Source: Roridomyces roridus
Taxonomy: Eukaryota; Basidiomycota; Agaricomycetes; Agaricales; Mycenaceae
Assembly: GCA_029378245.1 (NCBI GenBank)
Contig: JARKIF010000011.1
Span: 1,984,001-2,048,000, forward strand
Direction of reading: 5' to 3'
Length of the DNA: 64,000 bases
Positions within the stretch are counted from its first letter, which is position 1. Every line of letters starts with the position of its first letter. The translations under genes and the position numbers were made by a program. Below are positions 46,601 through 59,019 of the stretch, piece by piece. The notes under the pieces were generated by a model. The model was not told the DNA's origin. It ran no database searches and saw only the letters and a list, made by a program, of their open reading frames with translations.

Positions 46601-47401
46601 GCACAGCCCAAACCCTGAAGGACAAAGTCAACGGTCTGGCTTTTCACTGCAATGGCCCATCGAAGCTCACCGGTGCTGACTATCCGAAACCAGGCCTGTT
46701 CGACGTCATCGAACTCGCTCAAACAGCGGTATTCGTATCCCCCGGATCGGATGGAAGCCTCCACTCTCGGGCGATACCTGCAAATTCCTATTCAAGTTCG
46801 TCATTGTTCGTCGTCAAGTTTGAATGAGAATACTGACATACAGATGGCTTGAAGTAAACCACGAAGATATGACCATTGTATTTCCATCTCAAGACGAATT
46901 CCAGAGCGACGACTTGCCGACGATGGATGAGCCGGTCAATGTGAATTTCTGCCACGCGAATACGCTCTGTTGGGCTAGGTCAGTGCACAAATAGTATAAA
47001 CAGGCGAACCACTCACCATCCCCTTAGTTTTTCCGGAGTAGCAAGAATTCACGACCGCGACCAGATGGAGGGAGTCCTCCCCACCACGTACGGTGCCTGC
47101 ATTCAATAAACACAATAGCGGGAACTAAATGAGTTGAACCTGCAGAGAGGCAGCCCATTTCAAACTACACAAATCTCACAGTCAATACCGCCGCGTAATC
47201 GAAGTCATCCCACACGAAATCCAATACAACGTACCTCCCAATATCGCACATCCACGCAAGAGTCGCAATCTCTCGCCGCGGGCGCTCATTCTGGGAATCA
47301 GCGGCGTCGATGTGGAGCCGATGGTTCCTGGCTTTGTGGTCATCAGCCGGGAAGAGGTGAGTTCGATTCCACGAGGATGGGTGCGTGCTCAGCGTGGATA
47401 G
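46573..47401 (+). CDS. FMN-binding split-barrel (general-stress/PNPOx-like) protein
   Basis: Exons 46573-46799, 46844-46978, 47028-47087 and 47146-47401 sum to 678 nt, 225 aa. The start of the barrel is seen in LFDVIELAQTAVFVSPGSDG and SLHSRAIPA; the core strand pair is VNVNFCHANTLCWASFSGVARI, followed by RVIEVIPHEIQY. Members of this family bind FMN or a related flavin and often act in redox or stress responses. The first donor (GTCATT) is weak. Near the end an optional 36-nt intron (47357-47392) would keep the frame. The gene converges with the sulfotransferase-like gene, with only 65 bp between stop codons. Confidence 0.65.
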
Positions 47402-47466
47402 ATTGAGACGAGGGGGGACGAGAGATATGGAGGGCGTGAGACGATCCGAGGTCCAGAGACTGATAG

Positions 47467-48322
47467 TCAATATATTAGCAGATAAGCGAGCCCAAGAACG
47501 AGGATAGTGCCGGGAATAAAGAGTCCCCTGGCCGCGCGCCAGTAGATAGCCCTCACCCGCTTCTGCGATCCCGCCAGAATCATGTGAGTGTCGTTCTTAT
47601 GCGGGAACGCAACGTCGGGGACTTCCCTACCCAGAAACGCACACAACGGAGCCCAGCCGTCTCCCATCTGGTACTCGAGTACTCGTGAATCACGCTGGGC
47701 ATCAGCGAGGAGGCCCCGCACACGGGCGTAATACTCCCCATACCTCCTCTTGGCCTCGACCTCGCCGAGCGACTCGAGCGGCCCAAGGAGAACCTCGAGG
47801 TTCATCCTCGCAAAGGGGACGAATCGGCCGAAATCATGTGGGTCGAGCCAGCGCGCGAGGCGGGTGTGGTGGGTATCGAGCATGGGGAGGAGGGTTTCTC
47901 GGAATGAACGCCACCAGCGGTCGGGATCGCGAGTCGTGATGATTATTTGGGCGTCGGGATAGGCTTGGATGAGGTCTTCTGCGAATAGGATGCCTGGGAC
48001 GTCGGCTACAACCTGGTGCCTTGGAATCACTAGGACGACAGGAGCAACAGTCAGGGCACGCACCTGGAGGTCCCCGAACATATCATCCCACGTCTCGCGC
48101 TCAATCAACTTTCCCTTGCCCTCATATTTCGCATGTATCGCAGCGCGCCAGACGTCCACCTCGCGCGGGTCGGCCATGACACGTCCGATGTGGTGGGCGG
48201 GGCCGTATCCGAGTGTAGTCAGCGCAGCACGCATCGCTGGGAGGCCATGAGCATAAGAATGTTAAGTGGGTCAACGTACATGCTGTTCCCGTGCGGCAAA
48301 ATCCCAGGACCAGGACTTTCAT
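47467..48322 (-). CDS. Sulfotransferase-family (P-loop) protein, membrane-anchored
   Basis: Three exons, 48322-48280, 48236-48064 and 48012-47467, sum to 762 nt, 253 aa. The N-terminus carries the nucleotide-binding loop GFCRTGTAS (residues 7-15), split by intron 1. ADVPGILFAEDLIQAYPDAQIIITTRDPDRWW is the conserved core of this fungal family, with the RDP motif expected at the 3'-phosphate site. A C-terminal hydrophobic segment (FIPGTILVLGLAYLLIY) would anchor it in a membrane. Homologues are usually annotated as sulfotransferases or, by transfer, as NAD-dependent epimerases; the reaction is unproven. Confidence 0.82.
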
Positions 48323-48644
48323 TGTGCGGAGATGGTGGGCGGAAGCAAAAGGGCCTGCCGAATTGCATGCCGTGATCAAGCGAGGACAAATAATGGTAAT
48401 CATCCCGAAGACGGCAATTTAAGCCAAATTTAAACCTCAGCAGTTACAGTGGTTAAACTAAGGACGACCGAGGAAGCTCGGACGCCCATCTCTGGGGCTC
48501 GATACTGAGTACTCATGGCTTCCCCGTGACTCCTCACTCAATCGGTGTCTTTTTGAAAGTAGGTTTTCTGAGGTTTTCGGACTGATAAGTTCTCGGTCAG
48601 ACGGGCCTTTGGATTCCAAAAAAAGTATGGCTCTACTCTCAATA

Positions 48645-48700
48645 TTGCCGACGCCGGGAATCGAACACGGTTCAAGCTGTGTAGCCGTGGTGGCCGCCGG
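48645..48700 (-). repeat. tRNA-like 3' half
   Basis: On the minus strand CCGTGTTCGATTCCCGGCG followed by TCGGCA resembles a tRNA T-arm plus 3' acceptor strand, with one mismatch in the stem. No complementary 5' acceptor strand is present, so this is a relic or SINE part, not a working tRNA gene. Confidence 0.4.
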
Positions 48701-48719
48701 GCGCTTATTTTCAGCAGGG

Positions 48720-51700
48720 TATGTACGCTTCATGCATACACAGGAGGAGATGTCGATGTCGAGGAACCAGATTTCAATTGGATTTCAACACTCATTCGGA
48801 TGAAGTTTCAGAAAGAGGCCAGCACCATTGGAGCACAGTCAATCCATTAATATTGTGTTACTTCTCAGTCAGAATCGCGAATAGCTTGCGAACTGTTTAT
48901 AGCAGCAGCTGGTCTTCTCACCGCCGATTTGGCCCCGTGACCCGTCTTACCTCCCCTGTCGCGAAGAACGGCGTCTTGAAAAATGGAGCCAGATGCAATT
49001 TACTCATTTCACGCCGCTTTGGTAGAAAATCCAGCAAGGAATACCACCCGCTCGTCAGTGCTGCCATTGGGAATAGCCGCTTGAATGCTGAAAAAAAAAA
49101 CATCCGCGCCTGCCGCATGGCGCGGCGGAGGCGGCGGCGCGTTGTAAAGCTTGCTGATGGATGATCTCACGGCGCTTCACACGCGTGGCGGTCTGCTTCA
49201 TAGTCCTCAAGACGCGCATATTAACTACCGGAACCAATCCAATTCGCCTTTTGGTCTACATACAGCTGCATTTACGGCTGGCCAATCACTGGCACACTGT
49301 GGAATCAATACGGGAGACGGGACTCCGAATCATTTTGACGCGAAATGGAGAAGCAATGAAATTTCGCAGAGTCGGACCGATATCATTCGAGCATAAATGA
49401 AATATACCTGTGCACGTCAGAGTCATTGAACCGATTTACAACCCTCCCCTGCCAGTGATGTTCATCATGCCTGCGAATCTCAACAGCCCTCGGCGCCAAC
49501 CTCTGAGGAAATGTCCGTTATCTGAGGACTTTGTTGATCACCGCAACCTTGTAGAAGATCCCCGCGCTCCATGCGCTAAACTGACATTCCCCGCACGCCA
49601 CCTATTTAATTGGGGTCGGTCGGTCCCCTTATAGTGAGCGCTGGTCGTACCAAGGACTCGGCTTGCACAGCTCCTCTCCCATCTATTCCAATTCAAGGGT
49701 ACTCCCAACCTTGACTATTAGAGCTGAATGAAGCAAGTACTAGACTGCGACGCCGCTGCTCAATTGTCGTTTATATCTCATGGGTCAGGGAGCAGCCCAA
49801 TTTGCACTGTTTTGCACTTGCGATGGATGGACAGACGCCGTGAATTGACGAGTGATGGATCACGGGGCCGAAGCAGTCGAATCAAGTCATCTCGCGGCAG
49901 AGGAGAAGGAAGGCAGACTACAAATAGAAGAGTCTTGCATTGCGGCTTGGCAGATAATAGCCCGGCGCGGATTAAATTCTAGGAATAGAGAGCGCCGTCG
50001 TTCCCGGAGACACACCAGGCAGGCACGTACGCTCGGACATAAAAACAGCAACCCCGCAGATGTTGGTCGAGAACTAGTGAACGAAAGGATACCATTCCTC
50101 GAGGGTTTGTGGCATACGAGGGTGGTACCGTCGGGTACGAGCTTGAGTGTGAGAATTGGCGCTCAGAGGACAGCTGATCCATGATGTAGCCAGGTCTCCG
50201 CAGTCTGAGTCCGACAGTGGTATGCCATCCGCGGCTTCGCCCGGAATCAGAAAACAGCGGGACGGCGAAATCGGACCAGCGTGCGAGATGTAGGGGAGTC
50301 GGGCGACAGTTAGAGTGAGCGCTGGAGACGGTCCACAATGGGCGATAAAGTAAGTACGGATAAAGTAAGTACAGCGTCGTGCGGCATTCCGAGACGGCAT
50401 ATTACGGCGTCTGAGACGAGGGACATAGAAGGAGAAACAATTTCTCTGTCGGACTCGGAGTGTGAGGCAGGCTTCTCTCGAGTTTCTTGAGAGAGTTGAT
50501 TCAAGAGAGTGGTGGTGGCAAGAAGAGAAGAAGTCGCTGGGATCACGTGTTTGGATGATCAGTGAATCAGTGACGTGGCTTCAAGGCTTGGACGTGGCTT
50601 CCTCTTCGGCCACCACCACGACTGGCATGGTTCCAACCAACACTCACCGCCTGTCAATCCTTGGATTCCTTGCCCAGTAGAAGAAGTCTATCACACAAAC
50701 GCAGATCCTCGGGGTACTCATCTTCCCTCGCGCGAAGTACCGTTTGGCGTTCTGGGCCAATTCTGGGCCAGCTGGCCTTTATCTCCTGATGATTCTTCTC
50801 AGCTCTGGAATCACCGCGCATATAGCCATGCGGTCCGTGTTTCACATCTCATCCCGCCCGAACCATCTGTACAGCCAGAGTGTTGATTTCACTTTGCCTC
50901 GACCTGGGACGTTCTGCTGGAGACACTCTTTTCTTTCTAGGCTGATTGATATATATGTTGGCGCTTCCAACCCTTGGCATTCTTGGTATTCTCATTCTCA
51001 CCCTTGACGACGATATTCAATGCGCCCCCCACCTCTTCGGCAATTCCCCTGATCTGGACGCCGCCGCATACAACACTCTGCACTTACGTGGACGGAGATG
51101 CTCATGCTTCTGCCGCGTAGACTATAGCTCGGCCGCACCCGTTCAATGGGGTCATTAGGCTTCTATTAACAAGTCTATTCTGTAAAATTGATCCCATGGT
51201 CCTGCGCCTACCGCTCCTGGAGTGAACGACTTCACACGATGACCGCGCAACAAATGCCACCGCTTCTATGATGCCACTGTGCAGAGTCTCCGCATTACCT
51301 GGGTGGCTTATTGTGTCAGCCATTCCCCTCCTGTGCCTTGGAGTTCAGCCTCGAAGCGCGAGACAACGGCCGGCGATCTTGGAGTGCTTCTCCTACCTCC
51401 CCTCCAGGTCCGTTTCCTACAGCCGCTGTTCCAAAGTTGGCCCATGCATGCATGATTGAGATGTACAAATGTCCCAACGGTGCCCGTTGACCGCCGTGGT
51501 TTGCATTTGTTACCACTTAGCTAAAGTTAAGTCTTGGTGCTGCGGAATTGGTGCGGAGGGCCAAGCAGGCACATGCCTCGCTCCGACCCGAGAGTCGACG
51601 TCGCTCCAGGTCGTCCCCGGCTGGCAGTTGGGTCCTGGCTCACGGCCTGAACAGCGCCGCCGCTCTCACAGCAGCACTTTTGCGCATGCAGATTCAAGTC

Positions 51701-52202
51701 GCAATTCGATGGCGTCCCATCACAGAAGGCCCTTGTGGTGAGTCCTTTATCCACCATATAGAGCAGAAATTCGACTCACTCCTATACAGGAACTATCAAT
51801 TCTCACGAACTGCGCACATGACATGATTCAATTCAGTCTGCTCGTTCAGATATGCCATCTAATTGTCGGTATGACAAATATAGCTCACTCATCATTGCGA
51901 ATCCATTGACCACTCAACAGCTTCCTTAGAATGTCAGCGGCGTCCGTAGCAACGGTCACGATCCTGCTCCCGCCTCACGCAACTCTGGGCGGTCGCTCCC
52001 GACAGGCAGCCGATTTCCCCGGAAACCTTAAGGGATGCGTTAGGTTACCGCTCGCGGCGTTATTCGAGATCCGATCTCATTGAGTGCAAATGTAAAAGGT
52101 GTTGCGCCAATCACTGTCTCTCCGATCTTCCGCCACCGCACCTTTAAAATGAGGGTCTAGCCTGCAAAGCGCCTTCCGTTCGCCGCTCTGCATTTTCCGC
52201 CC
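48720..52202. other. Long intergenic region
   Basis: No gene that I can support in 3.5 kb. Small items only: a direct duplication of GGATAAAGTAAGTAC-type sequence near 50345-50370 and a poly-A run near 49090. Confidence 0.4.
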
Positions 52203-53189
52203 ATGACTGCTCTCTTCAACACTCGCGTCAACAGGGAGGATATTATGCGCTCAGCTCCGCGATATGGGTACTGGGGACAAGGTAAGTTTTCCGTGATCCC
52301 GTTTGTCGCACGAGACTCATGAGATACAGAGCGCAGCTATGCGTATACTCAATACAGGACAGAGCCGCTCATGAACAGCGGACCTTCTTACGCACCCGTC
52401 AATCCCGCCGTAGACTTTACCGGTCTCATTCCGATCTACGACCCTGTATCGCCGAATTCACGAAACGGCGTGGTCGAACTTCCATACACCGAGTGGCCGC
52501 ACTCGCAGTCGTACCCCACTTTGCAGGATCCGGAGACGGACCCGGGTACTAGATCCGCTCTGTGGCAGACGCATCCATCGTCGCCTGTGGAGCACCACCC
52601 GTCTTGGGACTCATCACCGCCATCGTCATCCCGGGCCCCCGTGCATCGGTTCAACGAATATATTCCGTACTCACCGCCCTCTTCTGCGACAACATCATCT
52701 TCATCTCCGTCCCCTTCATATTATGTTCCCACTCCACCCTCGACGTCCAATTCACTACCTCGTGTCTACGTCTCTCAACGCGGCCCTGGCAACTCCCATG
52801 CCCCTACCACGGGCGAGACTCCCAGGAAATCATGCTCCCACTGTCACGTCACGAGCACGCCTCTCTGGCGTCGCGACCCCTCGAATCAGCGGCCCTTGTG
52901 CAACGCCTGCGGGCTCTACCTCCAACAACGCCATAAACTACGCCCGCAGGAGCTCATTGATGCGGACAATGACGACGCGGAGGAGGAGGGGCCGCAGATT
53001 GCAGATGCGGATTATACCGGACCCAAGTGCAGCCATTGTTTGACGAGGCATACCAGTGTTTGGAGGAGGAGCAAGACGGGGGCGCAGGTTTGTAATGCTT
53101 GTGGTGTGTATGCGCGGTTGAGAGGGAAGGAGAGACCGTTGTCGCTTAGGAGGAATAAGATCAAGCCGAGGACGAAGCATTCGAAGTGA
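52203..53189 (+). CDS. GATA-type transcription factor with two zinc fingers
   Basis: Exons 52203-52281 and 52330-53189 (48-nt intron) give 312 aa. Two class IV zinc fingers lie near the C-terminus: residues 195-220 (CX2CX18CX2C, CSHC..CNAC) and 260-284 (CX2CX17CX2C). Each has the usual hydrophobic core (TPLWRR, TSVWRR) and ends in CNACG. The linker is acidic (DADNDDAEEE) and has no cysteines, unlike the Cys-rich linker of siderophore repressors such as Urbs1/SreA, so an iron role is not implied. The basic tail (RRNKIKPRTKHSK) supports DNA contact or nuclear import. The N-terminal 190 residues are Ser/Pro/Tyr-rich. Confidence 0.92.
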
Positions 53190-54960
53190 TACAGAGTGAA
53201 GGTGTCCTCCGTTGTAATTTTATTGGGTTTAGAATTCTGTATGATTATGATTCTATGACATGACAGCCATGCACCGCTCGAACGGCGCCGAAACGAGCAC
53301 GAGAATATATTTTGCGCGCGCGCCCCGCCAACAACCTGACAACTGTCCAATTGCCGGCTGTGTATAGACGAAGATAGACGAGTACCCAGGGCAGCTGAAA
53401 GCAGTCTCGGATAGATACAGCTAACCTAAGTAGCTGTGTTCGCCCCCCACGAGCCGCAGAAACTCGATCGAGCGTTTAGTTAAAATCGAGGGTTGCGGCG
53501 CAGCACAGCTTAGCTCAACCCCAGATCAAGTGAGAAACTCGGTTGGAATTGATTTGATCGAGTCTGGTATTCTGCGTCGATTTACTTTCAGCGATCGAGC
53601 AGACTCAGAACCGGATAAGGACCGGGTAACCACATACTTCTGCTTGACAGGCAAAATGAGCCTGCTGTTTGCCTTGATTCATATGGCTATAGCTATAGGT
53701 TGCCGCACGCACAAAAAGAGCGATCAACGTCCGCACTGACAGCATCATTTCCAACGTACCCGGGAGATGAGAGGCGGCGGTGGGCTCAGTGAGAACATTC
53801 CTGAATTGTCACAGTGGCTGAGGAGGATTGGAATCGATTCGAGGTCCCCGTTCCGACCTGGATTAATGAAGTGAAATGAAAGGAGTCGCGGAAGTACTTG
53901 GCATTTTCTCCTCTTTATAAAATAATGTGTGTCCGAAGCCTTTTCAAACTCCGACCAATATATCATGATTCAAAATTAAACACCATTGTCACCGACTCAA
54001 AGGACTCCGATTCCATACTCAAAAATTGAATGCTTTAATCCACATTCTGAATCGTTCTCTTGACACCGGCCCGGCGGCGCGAAGCGCCCCCCGCTGAGTC
54101 TTGTATTTTTTAAAAGACCGGGTAATTTGACCAGACCAGAGCAAGGGAATGACTCAGTGGCGGGTCGTCGAGCTGAGTGTTCATGATGTCAATGAATTAA
54201 GGTCGTAAATTGAGAATATCGGCACAGCGGGACACAGCCCGAGTTCATTGTCCAAGTTCTTCATTGACATCCAGCTCGGCGGGGATGAAGAGTAGTAAGT
54301 ACCGTGTGCATTCGAGTGGATTTCCGGTGACGTCGGGAATGAGCAGCGTAGGCGCAATAACAGAGACGTGCTGCACGCAGCAGTGTCGTCCACTGAATCG
54401 GATCGCAGCGCGGGCCAGGTAATGGCCTCAAATTCAATAGGCTTTCGGAGCTTGTGGTCCCCGGCGACTGTCAAGACACAAGCGCGAGATACCAGACTTG
54501 CCTGATGTTCCGCGCGCCGAGTACTATCCTGAGTCATTCACAATGTTAAGCTGACCGCTCAGCCTGGGGGCCAGCATTAGAAAGGCATGATACCGACGAG
54601 CCGGCAATGAGTCCCGACTCCAGATAACGAAGGACGAAGAAAGTGAGACTGCGAGAAAGGCATCACAGCGTCGCATCACCATTAGAGTTTCTGCACCGGT
54701 CTTTGTGCTCAATCCAATGAAAGATCCTGTGCAAACGCCAAGCAAGGGAGACCAGGACAAGTTGAGGACAAGACGGTGGTATGGACTGTGGAGCAAGCGG
54801 TGGCAGTCACGTGAACGAAGATGTTCTATCACCTTCCATTTCCTTCTTCCATCACCTTGGACCTTCAGCCAACCTTCAGCCCGCCCTCACTAAGCACGAG
54901 CGTCCCTGTCGACTGCGCGAATGTACTCGCTCCCCATGCTACTTGCAAGGAATTGACTCC
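53190..54960. other. Intergenic, nothing recognised
   Basis: Minus-strand frames at 54181-54537 and 54524-54832 lack motifs. No gene called. Confidence 0.35.
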
Positions 54961-54974
54961 CATCATCAGGAAAA

Positions 54975-55080
54975 CTGGGGGTCACTGTATAGCGCTGTGT
55001 AGTGCTGCATAGCACCATAGTGCCCATAGCTACATCCCCACTATGCAGCACTATGCAGCAATATGCAGCACTATGCAGTG
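54975..55080. repeat. GCATAGTGCT-type short repeats
   Basis: GCAGCACTATGCAG steps repeat about five times and include CCATAGTGCCCATAG, which recurs in the hairpin at 55992-56033. Confidence 0.7.
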
Positions 55081-55179
55081 GCTGTTTGCCGACACTTATT
55101 TCTGACAGTTCCAAAATTATCCTCATCCTCTGCATTCCTGCACGACACAATTGACAACAATCTGACGCAATTTAACGGA

Positions 55180-55539
55180 GAGTCTATACCAAAATGGTAG
55201 CGTTAGGCGTGTCCGACGCCTATTGCACGTGACAAAGCCTATCCATCAATGATCGGCAATCATCCCTGGCTGCCTGAAATTTCACAAGTCCCTCCCCCGT
55301 TTTTTTTACACCATCCCTTGGGTCCTAACTTTAACCAACCTAACCTTTAACCACCCAACCTATCCTAACCAAACCTAACTGAACCGAACCTAACCCGTTT
55401 TCTAACCGCCACTCACTGCTGAATCCGAGTCTTGGCATTTGATGCCGAGCATTGATGGATAGGCGTCGCAAGATCACGGCAATCTGGCCTGATCAATAGG
55501 CGCCATCAACGCCTAACGCTACCATTTTGGTTGTGCCTC
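55180..55539. mobile_element. 360-bp MULE-like MITE with 9-bp target duplication
   Basis: The direct repeat TTTAACGGA flanks the element exactly (55171-55179 and 55540-55548). It starts GAG and ends CTC. A 23-bp perfect inverted repeat (55188-55210 and 55509-55531, beginning ACCAAAATGGTAGCGTTAG) continues as an imperfect inverted repeat of about 75-95 bp (GACGCCTATTG, GCCTATCCATCAATG). The centre is a CCTAAC/TTTAACC-rich stretch of about 75 nt resembling degenerate telomere repeats. No coding capacity. Confidence 0.88.
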
Positions 55540-55991
55540 TTTAACGGAGGAGGAACCAAAAAAATTGGCAATTCCTTGGCAATTCCACTATCTAATACAC
55601 ACTAAGAAGGCCGAGTCTACAGGAAGGTACTAAACAATGGACATAGTCGCCGCACCACCATCTTGAATGACACACCAACGTCAACGCGGTCGCGAACGCG
55701 CTGAACGACGAGCCCTAGCTGGCCACAAGGTCAGTAGATACTCCCAAACGGTGGATTTGAACGACGTACCCGCAGCGGGAATTTGCCCCAGGAGGCAGCG
55801 TACGACTAGGGGTCAAGCTTGAGGGAGCTTGAAGAGTATCATGGCGCGGAACGAGTGGGAAGGGGAGGCGGCCCACGAGACGAACACGCTGTTTAAATGG
55901 ATGTCGGCCTGTGTCAAAAGGACTCCTTGGAAACGGACAGGTACGTCAAGCGGCAGAGATGTAATTTAGGCGAAAGCAATCTATAGTTGAT

Positions 55992-56033
55992 CCATAGTGC
56001 CCATAGTACTGCATAGTGCTATGGGCACTATGG
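55992..56033. repeat. Perfect 15-bp hairpin
   Basis: CCATAGTGCCCATAG and CTATGGGCACTATGG are separated by 12 nt. The same half-site occurs near 55010. Confidence 0.9.
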
Positions 56034-56348
56034 CAGCTATGGCTCGGCTAGTGTTTTCCTGATGATCCCTGGTTACCTGGGCGATGACACCGAGGATCCA
56101 ATGCTAGGCAAACGACTTCTGATCGCCATAGCCATGTCCGCAGCAGGCTAGTACCCAAGATACTTCCCGGCATTTCCTCATGGGCCATGGAACTCCCCTC
56201 CCGGAGCTAGCAAATGTCTGGAACCCACTGGTCTGGTCCTGCGGATGGTCCTCGTTCATTCCCGAACCACCACCATTGATTTTTATCATCGTCCCCCAAA
56301 CCGTCCTCGAAATCGTCAAACCTTGCATTTCCTCACGAGAAGTCGCTT

Positions 56349-57080
56349 GTGCTCGGATACCCTTGTTCCCGCAGTGCATTAAACATCCAGAGCGGCGAAA
56401 ACCCCTTCCGTCGAGCGCGAGAGACTGCCTCCCCGGCCTCCCCTGCCCTCACGAAGCTTCCACATACCTGTCCACCCGTCGTCATTGCCACATCAATCGT
56501 ACAAAGACATATCAGTACTTCAGTCTCCTCTGCGAATGACTCTTTGTGTCCTCGCCATGGCCAATTCCCATCCAGAGGACTCTCGGCGGGGCGTAGCTAT
56601 CCTATCCTTTGCTGCCACGTCGATATTACGACAAGTTGCTGTAAGCGGCGGAAATTGTTCCGCTCGCCTAGGGTCCAGTCCTCCCATTCATCGCTAGAAT
56701 TCTATCACGTTGAGGGCCATCTGAGAGCTAGCCGCTATTCAAATTCTACGGACCGCCTTACCCAGCATACAATTGTTATCTTCGGCTTCGTGCTCAACGG
56801 TCTCCAATTCCAGAGACTAGGTGCAAATCAGCTTAGCATCGTGAATGAGGAGAAATATGTTGACCTCAATATCAGACACGAGAAATATTTTCAATGCCGC
56901 TCGCTACAAGTTGAAAGCAAGTACCGCGAGATTCTGCGTACACAGAATTATGGGAATCAAAAACTCGGCTGGTCGGTTGACCTCCAAGCAATTCAACAGT
57001 CTCTTCATGGGCCAAGTAGATCCTCACCTTATCGTGGCACGGCTGCGAATTATCGCCGAATAGTGAGGATACCCATTTGA
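56349..57080 (+). CDS. Open frame of 243 codons, doubtful
   Basis: A stop-free run of 243 codons is longer than expected by chance here, but the first half has the Ser/Arg/Cys composition of an off-frame translation and no domain is visible. Another frame (56845-57063) looks equally gene-like at its end. It may be part of a spliced or decayed gene. Confidence 0.2.
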   Translation: MLGYPCSRSALNIQSGENPFRRARETASPASPALTKLPHTCPPVVIATSIVQRHISTSVSSANDSLCPRHGQFPSRGLSAGRSYPILCCHVDITTSCCKRRKLFRSPRVQSSHSSLEFYHVEGHLRASRYSNSTDRLTQHTIVIFGFVLNGLQFQRLGANQLSIVNEEKYVDLNIRHEKYFQCRSLQVESKYREILRTQNYGNQKLGWSVDLQAIQQSLHGPSRSSPYRGTAANYRRIVRIPI

Positions 57081-57421
57081 AACTTGAAAAACTGTGCTTG
57101 ATGCAGGTTGACTATTTACGACAGTCTCTGAACGTCCACTCCCGCTCTAGTGTCAAGGGTCTCTTCACTGAAACTAGAATCATGCCTCTTCAAATTCGAC
57201 ACTTTCTGCTCTTGCTCATGAGACACCTTCTTCCCCTGAAAGTTCCCCATTTGGCTCGCATAGCACCGGGCGGTTCAATTGAACTGGGGAGAACAGGGAG
57301 GAAATCTTGGTCGGAGATGATCTCCTTGCCGCAAGAAATTACCATTTGAGTGCCCAACACTGAACTTGTCCCCAATGCGCGAAGCGAGCGTGGATAATTA
57401 TCCCAAAGATGTGGGGAAATG

Positions 57422-57929
57422 CAGTGTTCGCCCAAAGGGCAAAGCCCTCTGAGCTCAGAGCCCTTTGAGGGCTCTGTGCAGAGGGCTCTGAAAATTTTCG
57501 TCGAGTTCAAAGCCCTTCAGAGGGCTCTGAGATCACGTGCAACTCAGATCGCTGATGCGTCACCGCAATGACGCGTCGACACCGCTTGACCGACAGCCGA
57601 CAGCCGCAGCGAACAATGGGCCCCTCCGACCTCGTCGCATGCCATTGTCCGCCTCCCTCTCCGCAGGCCTAACACCTATGAAAGCCCCACTTGTCTACCC
57701 CATGCCCACACTTCCTCGCTTCCCATTCCCATTCGGAATTCCCAATCATCCCATTCCGCTCTACTAAGTAGATGGCCGGGGACACTGGCGATCCCTACTG
57801 GACCTTTTAAATAATAAAATAATAAAAAATACTAGGGCTCTGAGATGGGCTTTGGCCAAAGCCCTTTGCAAAGGGCAAAGGGCTCTGAGCCGCCGGGATC
57901 CCGATTCAAAGCCCTCTGGGCGAACACTG
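57422..57929. mobile_element. 508-bp hAT-like MITE with 8-bp target duplication
   Basis: The 8-bp direct repeat GGGAAATG flanks the element exactly (57414-57421 and 57930-57937). Ends are inverted copies of CAGTGTTCGCCCA (13 bp, then AAGGG versus GAGGG). Subterminal regions are dense in AGAGCCCTTTGAGGGCTCTG-type palindromes (GGGCTCTGAG and complements), as expected for transposase-binding repeats. An 8-bp target duplication with CAG..CTG ends is the hAT hallmark. No transposase frame is present. Confidence 0.9.
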
Positions 57930-57937
57930 GGGAAATG

Positions 57938-59019
57938 TGCACTCCAATGGCTGCAGATGCAAGTCGACTACAGCAGCGATAAACTTTAGCTTCTGACCAT
58001 GCACACGGGCCACCGATCCCGCACAATGAACGCTTCTGCGGTTTCTGTCCTAGAGCTGTTGAAAATCCAGATTTTGCATTGATTGAATGTCGAGGATCTG
58101 CGACATCAGTCCAACTGCACTATACATGCCTGGAAAAACTCTTCAACACAATGCGGAAATTGCAATCGAAGATGGCCGCTTTCGAGCTCTTGAAAGCCAT
58201 CATATGCGAGCGCACTACGATCGTGCTGTTAGCCAAATTTGTGCATGAGGTCCTCGAGAAGGTCCCTGACCCTCATCCCGGACCCGTAGAGTTCATCCCT
58301 GTTTCTTCGAAGATTATGCTGACTCTGGTTCTATAATTCACCTTTTTTCGTGGTCCAGGTTCTACCGTGGGGCATGGGTTCTCTCATGGGGTCTGCACTT
58401 AGGGCTTGGAGTGCGGAGGGAGGTCCTGGGACGAAGGTGTATTTTACTTGCTTTGTACACTGGGATAATCCCAGGAAACCGGCGTTCGATAAGCGGACCG
58501 TGCCGTGTAATTTATCTTATCCTATCCTATCCATCACGGTCATGAAACACACGCAATTGAATCCGACGACGACGCACGGAGTCCATGCTTTTTGAACCCG
58601 CGAGGAGACTATCAAGTATTCGGGCCAGCTGTTTGCCATCCAACCCATTCATTGCCTGACGGCCGATAAGACGACGATTCATATTTCAGACCGAGTCGAA
58701 AATCAATGACACCCTCGAATACGCATCTCTAGTACTTAGTACTCAATATAGCTTCCCCGCGGCTCCAATCCCTCCCTGGGTCTACCCCGGGAGATACTCT
58801 AGTCATCTTGGGGAATCACTGCACGGGAGACACCCGTACTTCCCCGCGTACTTCCCCGACCGGCGACTTCTCCTTCCCATGACCAGGCAATATTCTCAAG
58901 ATGATGGATGCCGGTTTAATTCTCTGGCGGTTACCCTGGCTCTGTAAACTATATCTACGCTCGCAGAGCTCGCTGTATACTCCTCCTGCTCTCTCGTCAA
59001 CGACAGCTGCCGCCTCCCC
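57938..59019. other. Intergenic, one weak open frame
   Basis: Frames at 58079-58336 and 58350-58595 read like parts of a decayed gene but carry no motif I can name. Confidence 0.3.
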
